A stretch of 64,000 bases of DNA. It comes from Dyella sp. C11 (GTDB taxonomy: Bacteria; Pseudomonadota; Gammaproteobacteria; Xanthomonadales; Rhodanobacteraceae). Positions 57,531 to 64,000 of the stretch are shown here, piece by piece. The stretch spans positions 1 to 64,000 of the forward strand of contig NZ_QAVX01000001.1 of NCBI RefSeq assembly GCF_003121485.1. The letters run 5' to 3'. The notes below the pieces were generated by a model. It was not told the DNA's origin. It worked only from the letters and a program-made list of their open reading frames with translations, and made no database searches. The translations under genes and the position numbers were made by a program. Numbering within the stretch: the first letter of the stretch is position 1; each line of letters starts with the position of its first letter.

Positions 57531-57557
57531 CAGGGCCGCGGCTTCGCGGCCTTTTTT
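57531..57557 (+). terminator. Terminator of the alpha/beta hydrolase gene
   Basis: GGCCGCG (57534-57540) pairs with CGCGGCC (57545-57551) around GCTT, followed by six T. Confidence 0.9.
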
Positions 57558-57658
57558 GTGCACGAAATTTTCACAGCGGGGTCCGGGAAGCCGGCTTGAT
57601 GTCGATCTAACTATTTGACGGGACGACTAATTTTCCCTGTCCGGGGGTGTGAAAAAGG

Positions 57659-57670
57659 GTGACTGGTCAC
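57659..57670. promoter_or_regulatory. Palindrome GTGAC-TG-GTCAC upstream of the kinase gene
   Basis: A perfect 5-bp-arm inverted repeat lies about 60 bp before the start of the sensor kinase gene. It could be an operator. No regulator is identified. Confidence 0.3.
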
Positions 57671-57728
57671 TGAGACGGATCTTGCTGCTAACTTGCCGCC
57701 ATTTGACCGGCAACCCGTCACGGACCCC

Positions 57729-61169
<3,441 letters not shown>

Positions 61170-61183
61170 GGCAGGGAGGCCAC

Positions 61184-62008
61184 GTGACCGACAAGATCGA
61201 AGAGCTGGAGATCACCTTGCTGCTGGAGGCGCTTTACCAGCGCTTCCACTACGACTTCCGCAGCTATTCGAAGGCGTCGATCAAGCGGCGGTTGCGTCAG
61301 CTGCGGGAGCGGCTGGGCTATCGCAATTTCTCCGCCATGCTCGAAGGCCTGCTGCACGATGCGGCGATCTTTCCGCAGGTGATCAGCTACCTGACGGTGC
61401 AGGTGAGCGAGATGTTCCGCGACCCATCGTACTTCCGCGCGCTGCGCGAGCACGTGGTGCCGCACCTGCGCACGTATCCGTCGCTGAAGGTGTGGATCGC
61501 CGGCTGCAGCAGTGGCGAGGAGTTCTATTCGCTCGCCATCCTTTTCCGCGAGGAAGGGTTGGAGCAGAAGACGATGTTCTACGCGACGGACATCAATCCC
61601 GGCGCGCTGGAAGCGGCGTCGGCGGGCGTCTACAACCTCGATCGCATTCGTGGTTTTACGGAGAACCACCAGCAATCCGGTGGCCGCTCGTCGCTGTCCG
61701 ACTACTACACCACGGCCTACGGCAAGGCGTCGTTCGATCGTACGCTGCGCGACCGCGTGGTCTTTTCCGACCACAGCCTGGTCACCGATGCCGTCTTCGG
61801 TGAGATGCACCTGATTTCCTGTCGCAACGTGCTCATCTATTTCGATAGCGCGTTGCAGGACCGCACGCTGAAACTCTTCAGCGATTCGCTGATCCGCAAG
61901 GGTTTCCTGGGGCTGGGCTCCAAGGAAAGCCTGCGTTTTTCCAGCGAATCCGGTTCCTTCCTCGATTACGTGCAGGGCGAACGGATCTACCAGAAGCGCG
62001 ACCTATGA
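61184..62008 (+). CDS. CheR-type protein-glutamate methyltransferase
   Basis: The 274-residue protein has an N-terminal helical domain and a C-terminal SAM-binding domain with motif I KVWIAGCSSGEEFYSLAI. It also has YATDINPGALEAA and LISCRNVLIYF, all CheR signatures. CheR transfers methyl groups from SAM to Glu side chains of chemoreceptors. No chemoreceptor is present here, so the target may be another signalling protein such as the neighbouring kinase. GTG 61184 has GGGAGG 5 bases upstream. It overlaps cheB by ATGA. Confidence 0.92.
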   Translation: MTDKIEELEITLLLEALYQRFHYDFRSYSKASIKRRLRQLRERLGYRNFSAMLEGLLHDAAIFPQVISYLTVQVSEMFRDPSYFRALREHVVPHLRTYPSLKVWIAGCSSGEEFYSLAILFREEGLEQKTMFYATDINPGALEAASAGVYNLDRIRGFTENHQQSGGRSSLSDYYTTAYGKASFDRTLRDRVVFSDHSLVTDAVFGEMHLISCRNVLIYFDSALQDRTLKLFSDSLIRKGFLGLGSKESLRFSSESGSFLDYVQGERIYQKRDL

Positions 62009-62577
62009 CGACCACGGCGCACATCAAGGCGGTGGTGATGGGCGGCTCAGCCGGCTCCATCGCGTCGCTCATCACCATCGTGAGGGAGCTGCCTGCGGCC
62101 TTCGAACCCTCGGTATTCCTGACCGTGCACGTGCCGCCGAGCGAGAAGCGGAACGTATTGGTGGATGTGCTTCGCTCCCACTGCGACATCGCCATTGGCG
62201 AAGCGGAAGACAAGCAACCCATCCAGCCCGGCACGCTTTATGTCGCGCCCTCGGATTATCACTTGCTGGTGGAAAGCAGCGGCGTGTTGTCGCTGTCGTC
62301 GGACGAGCCGGTGCTGTTTTCGCGTCCCTCCATCGACGTCTTGTTTGAAAGCGCGGCCGATGCCTATGGCGAGGCGCTGGTGGGCATCGTGTTGTCGGGT
62401 GCCAGTTCCGATGGCGCTCACGGCTCACGTGCGATCCAGGATGCAGGCGGCGCCGTGATGGTCGAAGACCCGCTGTCGGCCTACGCATCGGTGATGCCGC
62501 TGGCGACATTGAACGCCTGCCCGGGAGCCCGCGTGGGATCGCCGGGGCAGATCGCAACCTACCTCAAGCACTTGTAG
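62005..62577 (+). CDS. CheB-type methylesterase domain protein lacking a receiver
   Basis: The 190-residue protein consists only of the CheB catalytic domain. The triad is visible as S15 in GGSAGS, H42 in LTVHVPP and D136 in LSGASSDGAHG. Canonical CheB has an N-terminal receiver that blocks the active site until phosphorylated, and that part is absent. It would remove methyl groups from, or deamidate, Glu/Gln residues of signalling proteins. It overlaps cheR by four bases, and the next kinase starts 16 bp downstream. Confidence 0.92.
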   Translation: MTTTAHIKAVVMGGSAGSIASLITIVRELPAAFEPSVFLTVHVPPSEKRNVLVDVLRSHCDIAIGEAEDKQPIQPGTLYVAPSDYHLLVESSGVLSLSSDEPVLFSRPSIDVLFESAADAYGEALVGIVLSGASSDGAHGSRAIQDAGGAVMVEDPLSAYASVMPLATLNACPGARVGSPGQIATYLKHL

Positions 62578-62593
62578 ACAAGCAGGCATCGAC

Positions 62594-64000
62594 ATGGAAC
62601 CGGTTTACTTCCTCTTGGTGGATGACCTCGACGACAACCTCACGTCGCTGGAAGCATTGCTGCGACGCGAAGGGCTCGTGCTGCTCAAGGCACGCTCCGG
62701 CGAAGAAGCGCTGGAGCTGATGCTGGTGCACGATATTGCACTGGGCCTGCTCGACGTGCAGATGCCGGGCATGGACGGCTTCGAGCTGGCCGAACTGATG
62801 CGCGGCAACGAGCGTACGCGCCATGTGCCGATCATTTTTCTCACGGCGAGTGCATCGGACAACCATCGCAAGTTTCGTGGCTACGAAGCAGGAGCGGTCG
62901 ACTTCATCCAGAAGCCGATTGAGTGGGACATCCTGCGCAGCAAGGCCAATGTGTTCTTCGAGCTGCATCGGCAACGCCAGCAGATTGCCGCGCAACGCGA
63001 CAAGCTGGAGGCACTCGCCGAAACGCTTACCCGTTCGGATCGCTACAAGGACCAGTTCCTGGCCATCCTTGCGCATGAGCTGCGCAATCCGCTGACGCCG
63101 CTGCGCATGGGGCTGGACGTGTTGAACGGCCAGCCATCAACCGATCGAGCGAAGCAGATCCATGACGTGATGAATCGCCAGCTGGTGCATCTGGTGCGAC
63201 TGGTCGACGACCTGCTCGATGTGTCGCGCATCAGTCAAGGAAAGATCGTGCTGAAGCGCGAGAAGGTGCACATGGCCGACATCGTTCAGTCGGCGGTGGA
63301 AGCCAGCCGTCCACTGATCGACAACGGCAAGCACGAGTTGAACATTCGCGTGGCGGAACAGCCGCTATGGGTGAACGGCGACAAGACGCGCCTCGCACAG
63401 GTGCTGGGCAACCTGCTCAACAACGCGGCGAAGTACACCCCGGCGGGCGGCGTGATTTCGCTGGATGCGCATCAGGAAGGGCAGGACGTCGTCATCTCCG
63501 TGGCCGACAACGGCATGGGCATTCCCCACGCCATGCAGTCGACCATCTTCGACATGTTCACGCAGGTAGGTGAGCATCTTGCGCGCGCGCAAGGTGGCCT
63601 GGGCATTGGCCTGGCGCTGGTCAAGCAACTGGTGTCGATGCACGAAGGCACGATCACGGTGAAAAGCGACGGTACCAACCAGGGCAGCACGTTTACCGCG
63701 CGGCTGCCCTTGCTTGCCGCGGAGCGCAAGGAAACCGGATTGGAGGAGCGCACGGCGGGTGGCCACACGGGCCCACGGCTCAAGGTGCTCGTGGTGGACG
63801 ACAACGTCGACGTGGCCGAAACCATTGGCTGGTTGCTCGGCGAAATGGGCCACGAATACCGCGTGGTTCACGACGGCAGCAAGGCACGCGATACCGCACG
63901 CGAGTTTGCGCCCGACGCGGTGTTGCTGGATATCGGCATGCCGACCATGGACGGCTATGCGGTGTGTCGCGCATTTCGGCAGGATGCCGACCTCAAGGAC
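62594..64000 (+). CDS. Hybrid response regulator/histidine kinase (REC-HisKA-HATPase-REC), 3' end beyond window
   Basis: The frame stays open to the window end (469 codons visible). It has an N-terminal receiver with acceptor near D54 (LLDVQMPGMDG) and a KPI motif, then a short coiled coil. HisKA has H161 in ILAHELRNPLTPL. HATPase has ADNGMGI and GGLGIGLAL. A second receiver starts at about residue 397 (LKVLVVDDNVDV) with acceptor near D446. There are no membrane helices, so it is cytoplasmic and may receive phosphate from the upstream hybrid kinase. The fourth gene of the signalling module is incomplete here only because the window ends. Confidence 0.9.
   Translation, partial: MEPVYFLLVDDLDDNLTSLEALLRREGLVLLKARSGEEALELMLVHDIALGLLDVQMPGMDGFELAELMRGNERTRHVPIIFLTASASDNHRKFRGYEAGAVDFIQKPIEWDILRSKANVFFELHRQRQQIAAQRDKLEALAETLTRSDRYKDQFLAILAHELRNPLTPLRMGLDVLNGQPSTDRAKQIHDVMNRQLVHLVRLVDDLLDVSRISQGKIVLKREKVHMADIVQSAVEASRPLIDNGKHELNIRVAEQPLWVNGDKTRLAQVLGNLLNNAAKYTPAGGVISLDAHQEGQDVVISVADNGMGIPHAMQSTIFDMFTQVGEHLARAQGGLGIGLALVKQLVSMHEGTITVKSDGTNQGSTFTARLPLLAAERKETGLEERTAGGHTGPRLKVLVVDDNVDVAETIGWLLGEMGHEYRVVHDGSKARDTAREFAPDAVLLDIGMPTMDGYAVCRAFRQDADLKD

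Overview
The window is GC-rich, densely coded DNA of a gammaproteobacterium of the Xanthomonadales type, most likely Rhodanobacteraceae (Dyella, Luteibacter or Rhodanobacter-like). The evidence is the Xps-type type II secretion gene order (E-F-G-H-I-J-K-L-M-N-D), a monomeric isocitrate dehydrogenase, a TonB-receptor carbohydrate locus of the Xanthomonas style, and several families of short palindromic intergenic repeats. I found no rRNA, tRNA, CRISPR array, prophage, integrase or transposase. The genus assignment is inference.

Layout. 1-6.2 kb: a cytochrome c5-like protein, an intergenic element built of nested inverted repeats, then an RND efflux adaptor and pump subunit. 6.2-10.2 kb: a LOG/TIGR00725-like protein and a second RND pump subunit, separated from the first by a terminator and a palindromic repeat. 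10.5-24.1 kb: housekeeping and miscellaneous genes (monomeric IDH, a periplasmic protein with a repeat inside its leader, TraB/GumN protein, aldo/keto reductase, GH3 beta-glucosidase, LysR regulator with a divergent small ORF, glutathione-dependent formaldehyde dehydrogenase, lipoprotein-type methyltransferase, RluE, TatD). Between the LysR gene and the formaldehyde dehydrogenase lies a tandem array of four ~227-bp units, each holding two different REP-like hairpins.

24.4-35.3 kb: a complete type II secretion operon, gspE to gspD, with mostly overlapping genes. 35.5-38.0 kb: helicase HrpB. 38.1-53.1 kb: a sugar and plant-polysaccharide region built around a divergent regulatory gap at about 44.8 kb. 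Leftwards runs dgoR-dgoK-dgoA-dgoD-SDR-lactonase-MFS, which encodes uptake plus a complete oxidative (De Ley-Doudoroff) route from D-galactose to pyruvate and glyceraldehyde 3-phosphate. Rightwards run a periplasmic aldose epimerase, a clan GH-A hydrolase, a TonB-dependent receptor, a GH93-like exo-arabinanase and a GH43 arabinan/arabinoside hydrolase. Together they suggest use of galactose- and arabinose-containing pectin side chains or arabinogalactan. The same FadR-type motif, strong on the dgoR side and degenerate on the galM side, occurs in the gap.

53.2-57.5 kb: an exported M28 peptidase, a periplasmic ClpP-fold protein with Asp where the nucleophilic Ser is expected, and an exported alpha/beta hydrolase read from a TTG start. 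57.7-64.0 kb: a signalling module of a large CHASE3-GAF-kinase with three receiver domains, a stand-alone CheR, a CheB lacking its receiver domain, and a second hybrid kinase cut by the window end. No chemoreceptor or CheA is present, so this module is the best candidate here for unusual biology.
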